Source: Weizmannia acidilactici
GTDB lineage: Bacteria; Bacillota; Bacilli; Bacillales; Bacillaceae_C
Assembly (NCBI RefSeq): GCF_008974225.1
Contig: NZ_BKZR01000009.1
Coordinates: 1 to 64,000, forward strand
Length of the DNA: 64,000 bases
Reading direction: 5' to 3'
The notes under the pieces were generated by a model. The model did not search any database, was not told the origin of the DNA, and was given only the letters and a program-made list of their open reading frames with translations. Position 1 is the first letter of the stretch. Each line of letters starts with the position of its first letter. Positions 26,629 to 36,020 of this stretch are shown piece after piece. The position numbers were made by a program, and so were the translations under genes.

Positions 26629-27571
26629 GCACAACTCTCCTTTAACAGTAAGTAGATAAAATAGATGCCCCCGATAAAATTAACGATGACACTCAGCGGC
26701 ACTGAAAACTGGAAAATCCTTTCCACCACCAGCTGCCCGCCTGTCAGGAAGACAACACTGATCAGCATCTTCCCGGGAATCAGGACTTTATGCCGGTATG
26801 TATAAAAAAACTGGTAGGCGACATTGACAACGATCAGGCCGAGAAACGTAATCGGGCCGACCAAAGCTGTAGATACCGAAACGAGAATGACAACGATCAG
26901 CAGCAAGTGGCGCACCACACGGTTATAATCGACGCCCAAATTCACAGCCTGGTCCATGCCGAGCAGCATCACATCCATATAACGGGCAAATCGCATATAA
27001 TGCAGCCCTGAAAACACAACAAGCACAAACGAAACCCAAAGCAGGCTCACATTCACATTGTTAAAACTTGTAAACATTTTATCCTGCAACACCTGGAATT
27101 CATTCGGATCGATCAGCATCTGCATAAAAGAGGAAAAACTTCCAAACAAGGTTCCAAAAATTATCCCGATTAACAGGAGAAAATAAACGTTTTGCCTTCC
27201 CCTGCTGAGAATGAGATGGAACAGGATTGCAGAAAACAGCACCATTGCCGCAAGCGAAACCGCAAAATTCACATGACTCTGTATCATAGTAAGCGCTTTA
27301 TCCCCCATTGCAAATACAACTGCCGTCTGGATCAGCAAGTAAAGTGAATCAAGGCCAAGCACGCTCGGCGTCAAAATCCGGTTGTTCGTAATCGTTTGGA
27401 AAATCAGGCTTGAAAAAGCAATGGCGCAGCCTGTCATACAATGGCGGAAATTTTCCCGATTCTCGACGGGATAATGTATTTCCGATCCCAATAAGAGCCG
27501 ATGCAGATATATGCCGTGATGAGCCCCACCGCGGTAACGGTAAGTATAAAAAGCTTTGAACGATTACGCAT
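26622..27571 (-). pseudogene. yclO: Frameshifted siderophore permease (YclO-type)
   Basis: This is a FecCD-family permease. The natural start is ATG 27571 (MRNRSKLFILTVTAVG). The reading frame breaks at KISAIV, where TGA appears because one base seems to be missing. The remainder continues in another frame from TGCAIAFSSLIFQTITNNRILTPSVLGLDSLY to the end at 26622. Most membrane segments and the GPITFLGLIVVNV coupling motif are otherwise intact. A one-base deletion is the simplest reading. A sequencing error is possible here alone, but the neighbouring lesions argue for true decay. Confidence 0.82.
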
Positions 27572-28508
27572 AGACCTGTCTCCTCAGCAGCAAATACACG
27601 AAAATGCCGCTTCCGATCATACCTGCTGTCAAACTGATCGGCACGTCATACGGATAGATGACGATGCGCCCCAAAATATCACAAAACAGCAGGAACACCG
27701 CACCAAGCAGCGCAGTCATCGTGATGTTTTTTTCATATGGTCGCCGCGGTAAATGGAAACGATATTCTGAATGATCAGACCGAGAAACGGGATGGTGCCA
27801 ATCGTAAGCACAATAGCTGAAGTAATCAGTGCAACGAGAATAAGGCCGATATTTACCACCTGTTTATAGTTCAGCCCTAAATTTTTCGCAAAATCTTCCC
27901 CCATGCCGGCGACGGTAAACCGGTTTGCAAACAGATAAGCGACAATGACCACAGGAACCGTTAAGCACAGCATTTCATATTTGCCTTTCAGCATGCCGGA
28001 AAAGTCGCCCTGCAGCCAAGCCGATAAACTTTGGATTAAATCGTATTTATACGCAAAAAAAGTCGATATCGAGCTAACGATATTACATCAACCCGACAAG
28101 GGGAATAAAAATCGTGTCGTTCCATTTGATCCGGTCCAATATTTTCATAAATAAAAAGGTTCCGGACAGGGCGAAACAAAAGGCAATCATCATTTTGACA
28201 AGCGGGCTGGCCAAAGAAAATAGAATGATGGATACTAAAATCCCGAACCGGGCGCAATCCATCGTGTCCGCAGTAGTCGGGGAGACAAATTTATTCTTCG
28301 TTAATTGCTGCATAATCAATCCGCAGATACTCATGCCCATACCTGCAATGATGATGCTGATTAAACGTGGCAGGCGGCTTGCCAACAAAATTTCAACCTG
28401 CTCTTTGCTTAAGTGCAGCATTTCAGCCGGCGGGATATCCTCAGCGCCGATAAATATCGAGATTACTGAGAATACGGCAAGCAGGGGCACTAAATATCTT
28501 TTTTTCAT
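27564..28508 (-). pseudogene. yclN: Frameshifted siderophore permease (YclN-type)
   Basis: This is the first gene of a yclNOPQ-type importer. ATG 28508 begins MKKRYLVPLLAVFS. The frame stops at GLM-TAA near 28085, where about five bases appear lost before NIVSSISTFFAYKYDL. It resumes in a second frame through TIGTIPFLGLIIQNIVSIYRGDHMKK. It then breaks again in an A-run near 27733, where one base is missing. The expected C-terminus (TALLGAVFLLFCDILGRIV, ending VYA) continues in a third frame to 27564. Two independent frameshifts make it non-functional. Fur boxes remain upstream. Confidence 0.82.
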
Positions 28509-28550
28509 TTCATCCGTACTCCCCCGTTTCCCTTTGTTCATGATTGAAAT

Positions 28551-28593
28551 TGATTCTCATTATCAATTATAATGATATTGATAATCATTACCA
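28551..28593. promoter_or_regulatory. Fur box pair upstream of the decayed siderophore operon
   Basis: Two 7-1-7 Fur sites are visible: TGATTCTCATTATCA (28551-28565) and TGATAATCATTACCA (28579-28593). The second has one mismatch to TGATAAT-N-ATTATCA. They lie 43-86 bases before the yclN start, so iron repression is expected. Confidence 0.8.
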
Positions 28594-28664
28594 ATTAGTA
28601 TTTCTGTAGTATTTTCTTAAAATACTAACAAATGGGCGGGCACCCCTGTAAGCATGGCACCCCG

Positions 28665-29075
28665 TTTTTTAGTTATGACTGTTTGTCCCCGGCAGCACGG
28701 TAAATTTCATACCATTCCTGCCTAGTCAAATAGACATCCGGCGCCTCCACAATTTCCTGGAACCTTCACGTATTGGTCATACCGATGATGTTTTCATCCG
28801 TTTCAAACTGCCGTCAACCGCTTCCAAAATATGTTCTTTTGAAAAATCATAGAAACCTTCACGGATGCCGCATTTTGTCTGTATCAGCATTTTTTCGCTG
28901 ATACATGGTTCATGCCGATTACTTTGACAAAAATTTCCTCCGATTTGCTGTCGCCGTAAATATCGGTATGGTCAAAGAAATGAATGCCGGCTTCTTATTT
29001 CGGAAAGCTCCGCCATTCGCATGCAGCCAAGCGCAATTTCGGATGCTTGCAGGGCTCCCCCGGAATGTTTTTCAA
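28665..29075 (-). pseudogene. Aldo/keto reductase remnant
   Basis: Fragments of an aldo/keto reductase run on the minus strand: ASEIALGCMRMAELSE, AGIHFFDHTDIYGDSKSEEIF (with the catalytic Asp and Tyr region), IQTKCGIREGFYDFSKEHI and AVDGSLKRM. After a large internal deletion comes only the C-terminal end, IIGMTN, then YLTRQEWYEIYRAAGDK. Frames change at several junctions. The family call rests on these ordered motifs. Confidence 0.75.
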
Positions 29076-29401
29076 GGAAAAAGCCTATTTTCTTTATTCG
29101 ATATCAAAGCGCTTTCGCAAGTCCATTTTATCATAACGCATCAAAATCTAGCTTTGGCAGAAACTTTTACTAAAAAAGTAAAATTTTCCATCGTGGAAAT
29201 CTTTAGGACTTTATTAGGATTCCAGGTTGGGATTTTGTCATTTTCATTGCTTCTAGTGGTTTTTTTATTCGCGGGATGCCCCTGTTGTCTAGTTAAACAC
29301 TTCTAAAAGACATTTCTTTGTTTCCGGACATGAATTTAGGCCTTTACAAAGTTTTCGGAACCCTTTCAATTTTTCATGCCCATTGCAATCTCGGATCCAT
29401 C
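29076..29401. other. Spacer containing a dispersed-repeat copy
   Basis: No intact gene is seen. Positions 29281-29315 are a reverse-complement copy of the 44-base repeat at the hemY end. It shares AAATGTCTTTTAGAAG and TTTAACTAGACAA when read on the minus strand. The remainder is unassigned. Confidence 0.6.
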
Positions 29402-29430
29402 AAAAAAAAGAGGCTGACAAAACAGCCCCC
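29402..29430 (-). terminator. Terminator after minJ
   Basis: GGGGCTG pairs with CAGCCTC across a TTTTGT loop on the minus strand, followed by eight T residues. Confidence 0.85.
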
Positions 29431-29432
29431 AA

Positions 29433-30620
29433 TCATAAAGCTTCATCCGTTTCCAAATTCATTTTATTCTCTACCGTCAAAATGCCGAGTTCATAATGTT
29501 CCCCTTCATAGAGCGCCCCCTGGGCAAACCGCACTTCACCGTTTGTATCGATAACTTCCAGCTTGCAATATGCCGGATTTATTTGCAGGGCACGGTAAAA
29601 TTCATCCATATTGCGGACAGCCTGCCCGTTGCACTTGGAGATGATTTCGCCTGTGACAAGCCCCATTTTGTCGGCTTTCGACCCGGGGATGACGCTTAAA
29701 ACGATGATGCCGTCGTTTTGCTGTGTAAAATAATACGATGCATTATTTTCGCGTATGCGGTGGCGGATCGAGATCCAGCCTCTTGCCAAAACGGCAAAGC
29801 CGGCTGCCGACACAGGAAGGTAAGGTAGCCATATTCCCGCCGCACCGATCGCGGCAGTCAACACCCCTGCCCAAATGACTTGGGTTCCGATCCTCTTCAC
29901 TGCAGGTGCAGGCAAGGTGCTTTGGATTTGGTGCTGAAACCCGAGCAAAAACGGCACGAGCACAAGCGAAAAGGTATGCCCGCCCCACCCCATTACCGGC
30001 CACCACGAAAAAGGAAGTGAAATCAGGCCGGACGGCAGGAAACAGACAACCGGGACAAGCCAGAGCCGCTTAGCCGAAAACGCGCCGACCGTTAAACCGC
30101 GCCTGCTTTTCCGCAGTTTCGGTGGAATGTTCTTGGCTCCGCTTGTCAGCATCAAGAATCCTTCCGCAATCAGAAGGAGACCCGTCATCACGGAAATCCC
30201 CGCCAGCATCCCAAACGATGGACTGCCAATCTTTTCCTGAACCCCTGCCGGCAACCATTTTACAGCAGAAAACGCAAGGATCGGAATGCCGATGGTAAAA
30301 GCCGGCGACAAAAAGCGGAAGTTGCCGGCGAGCGAAAATACAATCGTGAGCGCTGCCACAGCTGCGAGGACCGTAAGCGGAACCGCAACTCCTACTGCAA
30401 CCGAGACGGCGGAAAGGACAAGGCCGGCGAGTAGCCCGGCCGGAAACAAATCGCGCAATTCGAGAAAACTACTGTAAATTCTGATATGGAAATCGTTTCT
30501 TTCCCGCTTTACCCGGGCCGCCCCGGCAACCAGTGCGAGAATGATAGCATAATAGAAAACCGGATGCAGAAAAAACCTTCCAATGCTTTTCAAAATTTCT
30601 GTGAGCCAAAGCTGTTCCAA
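29433..30620 (-). CDS. minJ: MinJ, cell-division topological determinant (PDZ protein)
   Basis: This protein of about 395 residues is close to B. subtilis MinJ (397). The N-terminal three quarters is hydrophobic with several membrane segments (opening TEILKSIGRFFLHPVFYYA). A C-terminal PDZ domain starts near residue 290 (DGIIVLSVIPGSKADKMGLVTGEIISKCNG). MinJ bridges DivIVA and MinD at the division site and poles. I place the start at TTG 30620 because it matches the beginning of the family. The frame extends to 30647 with no better site. It lies downstream of ctpB, as in B. subtilis. Confidence 0.85.
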   Translation of the reverse strand: MEQLWLTEILKSIGRFFLHPVFYYAIILALVAGAARVKRERNDFHIRIYSSFLELRDLFPAGLLAGLVLSAVSVAVGVAVPLTVLAAVAALTIVFSLAGNFRFLSPAFTIGIPILAFSAVKWLPAGVQEKIGSPSFGMLAGISVMTGLLLIAEGFLMLTSGAKNIPPKLRKSRRGLTVGAFSAKRLWLVPVVCFLPSGLISLPFSWWPVMGWGGHTFSLVLVPFLLGFQHQIQSTLPAPAVKRIGTQVIWAGVLTAAIGAAGIWLPYLPVSAAGFAVLARGWISIRHRIRENNASYYFTQQNDGIIVLSVIPGSKADKMGLVTGEIISKCNGQAVRNMDEFYRALQINPAYCKLEVIDTNGEVRFAQGALYEGEHYELGILTVENKMNLETDEAL

Positions 30621-30713
30621 CCGTAACACCGTCCCCTGCACGTACAATACTTGTAGTTTTATTTTAGCAGATTTTGGCGAAAAATCTCTATAGGGGCAGG
30701 CGGATAGAACAAA

Positions 30714-32150
30714 TTATTTGCTGACAACTTTCAGAGCCACTTGCAGCTGCAAATCATTTTTTTCTTCGTGGGCCGCGGCATAGAGCGATTTTTCCATCTG
30801 CTCCGCCGTTTTTTGGTCAATTTCTCCAGTTGCCGGCAACCCTTTATCAAACTGGAAGGCTTTCACGGCATTTTCGGTTTGGATATCGTAATAGCCGTCT
30901 TCCCTACCCGGCGCAAAGCCGAGCCCGTTTAATATTTGCTGGGCAGTTTTAACTAGCGCATTGTTCATATCCCTTTTTAAAGTGCGGCTCACCTGTAAAG
31001 CCTGGACGTTAAAAAATTCGGGCTGCTTGACTTCAATCGTCGGTGCAATGCCTTTATGGTGGATCCAGTGGCCGTCCGGCGTCAGCCATTTAAACATGGT
31101 GAGCTTGATGATGCTCTCATCTTCCATCGGGACCGCTTCCTGTACCGTCCCTTTGCCGAACGTTCTGACACCGATTAAAGGATAATCTTCCGCTTCATGA
31201 AGCGCCGCCGCCAAAATCTCGGATGCGGACGCACTGCCGTTGTCGACGAGCACCGCAACCGGATATGATTTTTTCTCTTTTAATTTGGACACATACTGCA
31301 CACGGTGGCCGCTGCGCTCCTCGATTTGAAAATAAGGCTTATCCCTTGTCACAAATTGCTTCAATATATCTTCCACGCTCGAAAGCAGGCCGCCGGGATT
31401 TCCCCTGACATCAATCACCAGCCCTTGGATCTTCCCGGCTTCCAGTTTCTTCAACTGATTTGTAAAATCTTCCGCCGTGTCTTTAGAAAACTGGGTAATG
31501 GCGATATAACCGATTTTTTTTCCATTTTCCCGCTCCATTTTGGCAAAAACGGTTTTCATCGGAATCTCGTCGCGTTCCACTGTAACGGTGATCTGTTTTC
31601 CGGTCCCGCCCCGTATGATTCCAAGCGTGACGGTTGAACCCTTTTTCCCCCTAATGCGCTTGGTCGCTTCATATAAATCCATGCCCGCCGTGCTTTTTCC
31701 GTTGATTTTCACAATGACATCTTCCGGGCGGAGCCCCGCTTTTTCTGCCGGAGAATTTTTATAAGGAGAGACGATCATGATTTTTCCGTTCTTCTTAGTG
31801 ATTTCGGCGCCGATGCCTTGAAAAGAGGAGTCTAAAGAGCCATTGAATTGCGCGGCAGTTTCTTTGTCCATGTAGACGGAATACGGATCGTTTAACGTGC
31901 TGACCATTCCTTTGATCGCGCCTTCCACCAGTTTTTCATCATCTACTTTTTGGACGTAGGAACTTTTAATTAAATGGTATGCCTGGGCAATTTTCGTTAA
32001 ATCCGGGATATCGCTTTTTTTGCCAGATGCTTCTTGCCGGGCGGGGGTTGTATGGTCCACATGTGAAAACCATTGGCCCGCCGCGTAACCGCCTCCCGCG
32101 CCTGCAAACAGTGAACCCGAGATGACAAGCGACAGCCATTTTCGTTTCAT
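30714..32150 (-). CDS. ctpB: Carboxy-terminal processing protease CtpB (S41)
   Basis: This 478-residue secreted serine protease has a signal or anchor segment near 8-25, a PDZ domain at about 105-195, and an S41 catalytic core. Catalytic Ser308 lies in DNGSASASE, Lys333 in RTFGKGTVQ, with Gln337. A C-terminal peptidoglycan-binding domain follows from about residue 400 (ILNGLGFAPGREDGYYD). In B. subtilis CtpB cleaves SpoIVFA and so helps activate pro-sigma-K processing during sporulation. Its presence supports a spore-former. The start has a GGAGGGC site. Confidence 0.92.
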   Translation of the reverse strand: MKRKWLSLVISGSLFAGAGGGYAAGQWFSHVDHTTPARQEASGKKSDIPDLTKIAQAYHLIKSSYVQKVDDEKLVEGAIKGMVSTLNDPYSVYMDKETAAQFNGSLDSSFQGIGAEITKKNGKIMIVSPYKNSPAEKAGLRPEDVIVKINGKSTAGMDLYEATKRIRGKKGSTVTLGIIRGGTGKQITVTVERDEIPMKTVFAKMERENGKKIGYIAITQFSKDTAEDFTNQLKKLEAGKIQGLVIDVRGNPGGLLSSVEDILKQFVTRDKPYFQIEERSGHRVQYVSKLKEKKSYPVAVLVDNGSASASEILAAALHEAEDYPLIGVRTFGKGTVQEAVPMEDESIIKLTMFKWLTPDGHWIHHKGIAPTIEVKQPEFFNVQALQVSRTLKRDMNNALVKTAQQILNGLGFAPGREDGYYDIQTENAVKAFQFDKGLPATGEIDQKTAEQMEKSLYAAAHEEKNDLQLQVALKVVSK

Positions 32151-32268
32151 GGAAGATGCCCTCCTTGTACAAGAAGAGCCGCCGGCACCGGGGCTCTTCC
32201 TTTCGGTAATTCAATATATGTACAAGCAGGGTTTCTTATGCCGGTATATTCGCAGAAGCAGAAGGGAA

Positions 32269-33249
32269 TTATATGGCGTTCATTTGCGGAATCCGCCGGT
32301 AGCCTCCGGCAAGGTCTTCGATCATCGCGCTTGCGGTCGGGAATTTTCCGGCACCCGGTCCGGCTAGGGTGATTTTTCCGATCAGGCTGCCGTAAATGGT
32401 CACAGCATTATTGACGCCTTCAATCGCATAGAGGGCATGTTCAGGAGGGACGAGAACGGGTTTGACGGATGCTTTCAACGTATCCCCATAACGGTAGACG
32501 TCGGCAATATGTTTGTAACGGAGCCCCTTTTTTTCCGCTTTTTCCACATCGGCAAGTGTCAGCGCATTTATGCCTTCCACTTCGACTTCTTTCCAGTCCG
32601 GCTGGCCGCCGAAGACAAGCCTGCTCAAAATCATCAGCTTGCAAAAGGCGTCTTTCCCTTCGATGTCATTGCCCGGATCCGCTTCCGCATATCCGTGCTG
32701 CTGAGCAATCGCAAGCGCTTCTTCAAAGGGCAGATGTTTTTCCCGCATTTCCGTTAAAATAAAATTGGAAGTACCGTTTAAAATGGCCTGCACACGCTGG
32801 ATATCATTCACCTGCAACTGATGAGCGATCGTCCGGATGACAGGGACGCCGCCTGCCGTAGTCGCTTCGTAGCCGACATACACGCCATGCGCTTTTGCAT
32901 GTTCCAATAAAATTTCCCCGTATTTGGCAAACATGACTTTATTGGCTGTAATCACATGGCAACCTTTTTCAATGGCCTTCATACAATAGGAAAAACCCGG
33001 CTCCTCCCCGACAATGGCTTCAAACACCACTTCAAGGCCCGGAATCGCAAGGATTTCTTCAAAATCGGTTGTGACAAGCACGGAACGGCCGACGTCCCGT
33101 TTTTTATAAGGGTTTTTAATCAGTACCGCAACAATTTCGACTTCGGCGCCAAGCCTTGCCTTCAGCTGTTGCCGATGACTTCGGACCGCTTCGTACACAC
33201 CTTGGCCGACTGTCCCGAAGCCGAGCAGCGCTGCTTTAATGGTCCCCAT
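32269..33249 (-). CDS. hom: Homoserine dehydrogenase
   Basis: This NAD(P)-dependent enzyme of about 326 residues converts aspartate semialdehyde to homoserine. The Rossmann motif GFGTVGQGVYEA is at the N-terminus. The catalytic signature KVMFAKYG, TTAGGVPVI, ILNGTSNFI and GYAEADPGNDIEGKDAF is complete. It lacks the C-terminal ACT domain of longer Hom proteins, so threonine feedback through ACT is not expected. ATG 33249 sits eight bases after GGGAGG. An ATG six bases earlier is too close to that site. The ribosome site overlaps the metX end. Placement after metX puts homoserine supply under the methionine riboswitch. Confidence 0.93.
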   Translation of the reverse strand: MGTIKAALLGFGTVGQGVYEAVRSHRQQLKARLGAEVEIVAVLIKNPYKKRDVGRSVLVTTDFEEILAIPGLEVVFEAIVGEEPGFSYCMKAIEKGCHVITANKVMFAKYGEILLEHAKAHGVYVGYEATTAGGVPVIRTIAHQLQVNDIQRVQAILNGTSNFILTEMREKHLPFEEALAIAQQHGYAEADPGNDIEGKDAFCKLMILSRLVFGGQPDWKEVEVEGINALTLADVEKAEKKGLRYKHIADVYRYGDTLKASVKPVLVPPEHALYAIEGVNNAVTIYGSLIGKITLAGPGAGKFPTASAMIEDLAGGYRRIPQMNAI

Positions 33250-33251
33250 GA

Positions 33252-34310
33252 TCATGACCTCCCTACCAGAATTTTGTCCTTTTTCTCCAATGCCCGGGTA
33301 ATCAGATGGCCCCATTTCTCAAATTCGACTAAAAATCCGTCATGTCCGTATTCGGTCGGAATGAAAAAATATTCCCCGTGTTTCACAGTGCGGGCAAATG
33401 TCTCAATTTCCTCCGGAGGAAACAGCAGATCATGCTCGAAACTGTATGCAAACACTTCCGCTTTGTATCGTGCCGCCGCCTTTTTCCATCCGCCGCGTCC
33501 GACACCGATATCATGGGTATTCATCGCGCGCAGCAAATACAAATAACTATTTGCGTCAAAACGGGCGGACAGTTTTTTTCCCTGGTATCTCAAATAGGAA
33601 GCCGTCTCAAATACCGACACCCCGTTTTTCGTTTCTTTGACTGCCCGACCGAACCTGTTTTTAAACAAAGCGGCACTGCGGTACGTGACCATGCCGGCCA
33701 TGCGCGCAATCTCAAGCCCCTTGACTTCCGCTGAAGACCGGTAATGCCCGTTTTTCCATGCCGGATCGTTTTCAATTGCAGCAATGCCGATTTCATTGAA
33801 TGCAATGCCGTAATCGCTGTAATACGGGGTTGAAGCGAGCACAAAAATCTGCTCCATATCATCCGGGTATAAAAGCCCCCATTCGAGTGCCTGCATCCCA
33901 CCGAGCGATCCGCCGATCACCGCTTTGATTTTCCCGATTCCGAGTTTGTCGAGTGCTTTCCGCTCCGCATGCACCATATCACGGATCGTAATGGCCGGGA
34001 AATCCATCCGGTAAGGCTTTGAGGTTTCCGGGTTCATCGATTGCGGGCCGGTACTGCCGTAACAGCCGCCGATCACATTAAACGTAATCATCTGGTATTT
34101 TTCCGTGTCAACCGGCCTGCCCCTACCGATCAATCCGCCCCACCAGCCGGGTTCTTGATCAGTCCCGACCGCATACTGGCTGCCGGTTAAGGCATGGCAT
34201 ATTAAAAGAACCGGCGCGTCCAAAGGGCCACGCCGTTCATATGCCAATTCTGCATGAGGGATCTTTTTTCCGCTTTCCAGCACCAACGTACCGATTTCTA
34301 CCTTTTTCAC
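33252..34310 (-). CDS. metX: Homoserine O-acetyltransferase MetX
   Basis: This alpha/beta-hydrolase acyltransferase of about 352 residues has an oxyanion region CHALTGS near residue 40. The nucleophile Ser lies in IGGSLGGMQALEW, and the charge-relay aspartate and histidine in FEHDLLFPP and EYGHDGFL. It makes O-acetylhomoserine for MetY, encoded upstream. GTG 34310 has a strong GGGGGGAAG site and begins at the position seen in other MetX proteins (VKKVEIGTLVLESG). The ATG at 34343 overlaps the metY stop but has no clear ribosome site. Some enzymes of this fold use succinyl-CoA, so acetyl preference is inferred from the MetY pairing. Confidence 0.9.
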   Translation of the reverse strand: MKKVEIGTLVLESGKKIPHAELAYERRGPLDAPVLLICHALTGSQYAVGTDQEPGWWGGLIGRGRPVDTEKYQMITFNVIGGCYGSTGPQSMNPETSKPYRMDFPAITIRDMVHAERKALDKLGIGKIKAVIGGSLGGMQALEWGLLYPDDMEQIFVLASTPYYSDYGIAFNEIGIAAIENDPAWKNGHYRSSAEVKGLEIARMAGMVTYRSAALFKNRFGRAVKETKNGVSVFETASYLRYQGKKLSARFDANSYLYLLRAMNTHDIGVGRGGWKKAAARYKAEVFAYSFEHDLLFPPEEIETFARTVKHGEYFFIPTEYGHDGFLVEFEKWGHLITRALEKKDKILVGRS

Positions 34311-34339
34311 TTTCTTCCCCCCATACAGTACATTTTTTG

Positions 34340-35638
34340 TCATTGTGCTGTAACTGCCGTTGCTTTTCGTATTGCCTGATCTAGGTCGGCCGTTATATCT
34401 TCAACTGCTTCCAGGCCGACAGACAAGCGGATCAAGTCTTCCGTTACGCCCGATTTTTTCAGTTCTTCGTCGCTCAGCTGCGAATGCGTGGTTGTTGCCG
34501 GGTGAATGATGAGCGATTTGGCATCGCCGACATTGGCAACATGCGACCACAGTTTAATATTGTCGATCACTTTTCTGCCTGCTTCCCGGCCGCCTTTAAC
34601 CCCGAAGTTGACAATCGAACCGAAACCGCCTTTTAAATATTTTTTCGCCAGTTCATGTGAAGGATGATCTTTCAGCCCAGGGTAGTTCACCCAAGCAACG
34701 TCCGGATGGTTTTGCAGGAACTTCGCCACTTTCAAAGCATTTTCGTTATGCCTTTCGACACGCAGATGCAGCGTTTCGAGCCCTTGCAGGAACAGGAATG
34801 CGTTATCCGGGCTTAATGTCGGGCCGAAATCGCGCAGCAATTGGACGCGGAGTTTCGTAGCAAAAGCTGCCTCCGCCGTATCGACGCCGTAACGCAATCC
34901 GTGGTAGCTCGGATCCGGTTCGCTGAAGTCCGGGAATTTTTCCGTATTCCAGTCAAAATGGCCGCCGTCGACCGCAACGCCACCGATTGCCGTGCCGTGG
35001 CCGCCGATCCATTTTGTGGCGGAGTGGACGACAATATCCGCCCCCCATTTGATCGGGTTGCACAAGTATGGGGATGCGAATGTATTGTCTACAATTAATG
35101 GAATCCCGTTTTCATGGGCAATTTCCGCCACTTTTTCGATATCCAGCACCTGCAGGCTCGGGTTGCCGATAATTTCTGCGTACAATGCTTTCGTTTTCGG
35201 GGTAATGGCATTCCTGAACGCTTCAGGATCAGAACCGTCGACAAATTTGACATTGATGCCGTATTTCGGCAGCGTGACGGAGAACAAATTGTACGTGCCG
35301 CCGTACAGGTTGCTGGCCGAAACAATTTCATCCCCTGCCCGCACAATGTTTAAAATTGAAAATGCGATCGCCGCCGCGCCGGATGAAAAGGAAACCGCCG
35401 CCGTGCCGCCTTCAAGCTGCGCCACGCGTTTTTCAAATACATCCAGAGTCGGGTTGCCGATCCGTGTATAGATAAAGCCTTCTTGCGTTAAATTGAAGAC
35501 GCCCTGCGCGTAATCCGTATCTTTAAAAACGTAAGAGGTCGTTCTATATACAGGTACCGCGCGCGAACCTGTGGCCGGGTCCGGTTCCTGTCCTCCGTGC
35601 AATAATAAAGTTTCAGGGCGTAAAGATTCTTCTGTCAT
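34340..35638 (-). CDS. metY: O-acetylhomoserine sulfhydrylase MetY
   Basis: This 432-residue PLP enzyme of the Cys/Met metabolism family catalyses direct sulfhydrylation of O-acetylhomoserine to homocysteine. The PLP lysine lies in VVHSATKWIGGHGTAIGG (near residue 210). SSGAAAIAFSILNI and YGGTYNLFSVTLPKYGI are typical. The length of about 430 residues favours MetY over the shorter cystathionine synthases. It is the first gene of metY-metX-hom. A SAM riboswitch and terminator lie directly upstream, so transcription is shut off when SAM is high. Confidence 0.94.
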   Translation of the reverse strand: MTEESLRPETLLLHGGQEPDPATGSRAVPVYRTTSYVFKDTDYAQGVFNLTQEGFIYTRIGNPTLDVFEKRVAQLEGGTAAVSFSSGAAAIAFSILNIVRAGDEIVSASNLYGGTYNLFSVTLPKYGINVKFVDGSDPEAFRNAITPKTKALYAEIIGNPSLQVLDIEKVAEIAHENGIPLIVDNTFASPYLCNPIKWGADIVVHSATKWIGGHGTAIGGVAVDGGHFDWNTEKFPDFSEPDPSYHGLRYGVDTAEAAFATKLRVQLLRDFGPTLSPDNAFLFLQGLETLHLRVERHNENALKVAKFLQNHPDVAWVNYPGLKDHPSHELAKKYLKGGFGSIVNFGVKGGREAGRKVIDNIKLWSHVANVGDAKSLIIHPATTTHSQLSDEELKKSGVTEDLIRLSVGLEAVEDITADLDQAIRKATAVTAQ

Positions 35639-35733
35639 TTACAATTCCTCCTACTATAGTAAAATTTGCCTAGGAAAAGATAAAAAACAATTCCGACAAG
35701 ACAAGGCACTTTTTTAGAAGAGGAATAGAAAAA

Positions 35734-35884
35734 CCCTCTTCATAAGGAAGAGGGCTACGTTATGTAAGTTCCTCCCCTTATCTTTCAGACGAATGTCTGT
35801 AGGAATTAGCACCTTTTCAAGCATATGCCTGAAGGTTGCCGGGCTTCGCAGGGCCTAGTCCCTCCGCCGCTCTTGATAAGAGTG
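35734..35884 (-). ncRNA. SAM-I (S-box) riboswitch with terminator
   Basis: The P1 stem CTTATC pairs with GATAAG (35777-35782 with the 35870-35882 region). The conserved core is present: AAGAGCGGCGGAGGGACTAG, the GAAGCCCGGCAACC motif and AAGGTGCTAATTCC. A terminator hairpin of CCCTCTTCCTTATGAAGAGGG (35734-35754) with a T-run follows on the minus strand. The layout is the standard transcription-attenuating S-box. Confidence 0.97.
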
Positions 35885-35929
35885 TTTCAATTAAAATTAT
35901 GAAAATTTTTAAATGACTCATTGGTAAAA

Positions 35930-35958
35930 ATTATAGATTACAATTTCTGAATCGTCAA
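35930..35958 (-). promoter_or_regulatory. Sigma-A promoter of metY-metX-hom
   Basis: TTGACG (35953-35958), a 17-base spacer and TATAAT (35930-35935) on the minus strand lie about 50 bases before the S-box aptamer. Confidence 0.85.
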
Positions 35959-36020
35959 CCCATTTTTTCAATTTTTCTTTTCGATCATGCGGGGGGGATG
36001 TTTCCGCCCCTTGCACACTT

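Noticed and set aside
26622..28541. Treating the siderophore-permease frameshifts as sequencing errors
   Set aside because: One single-base indel could be an error, but this operon also has a multi-base deletion, a gene fusion and large losses in yclQ. Real decay explains all of them.
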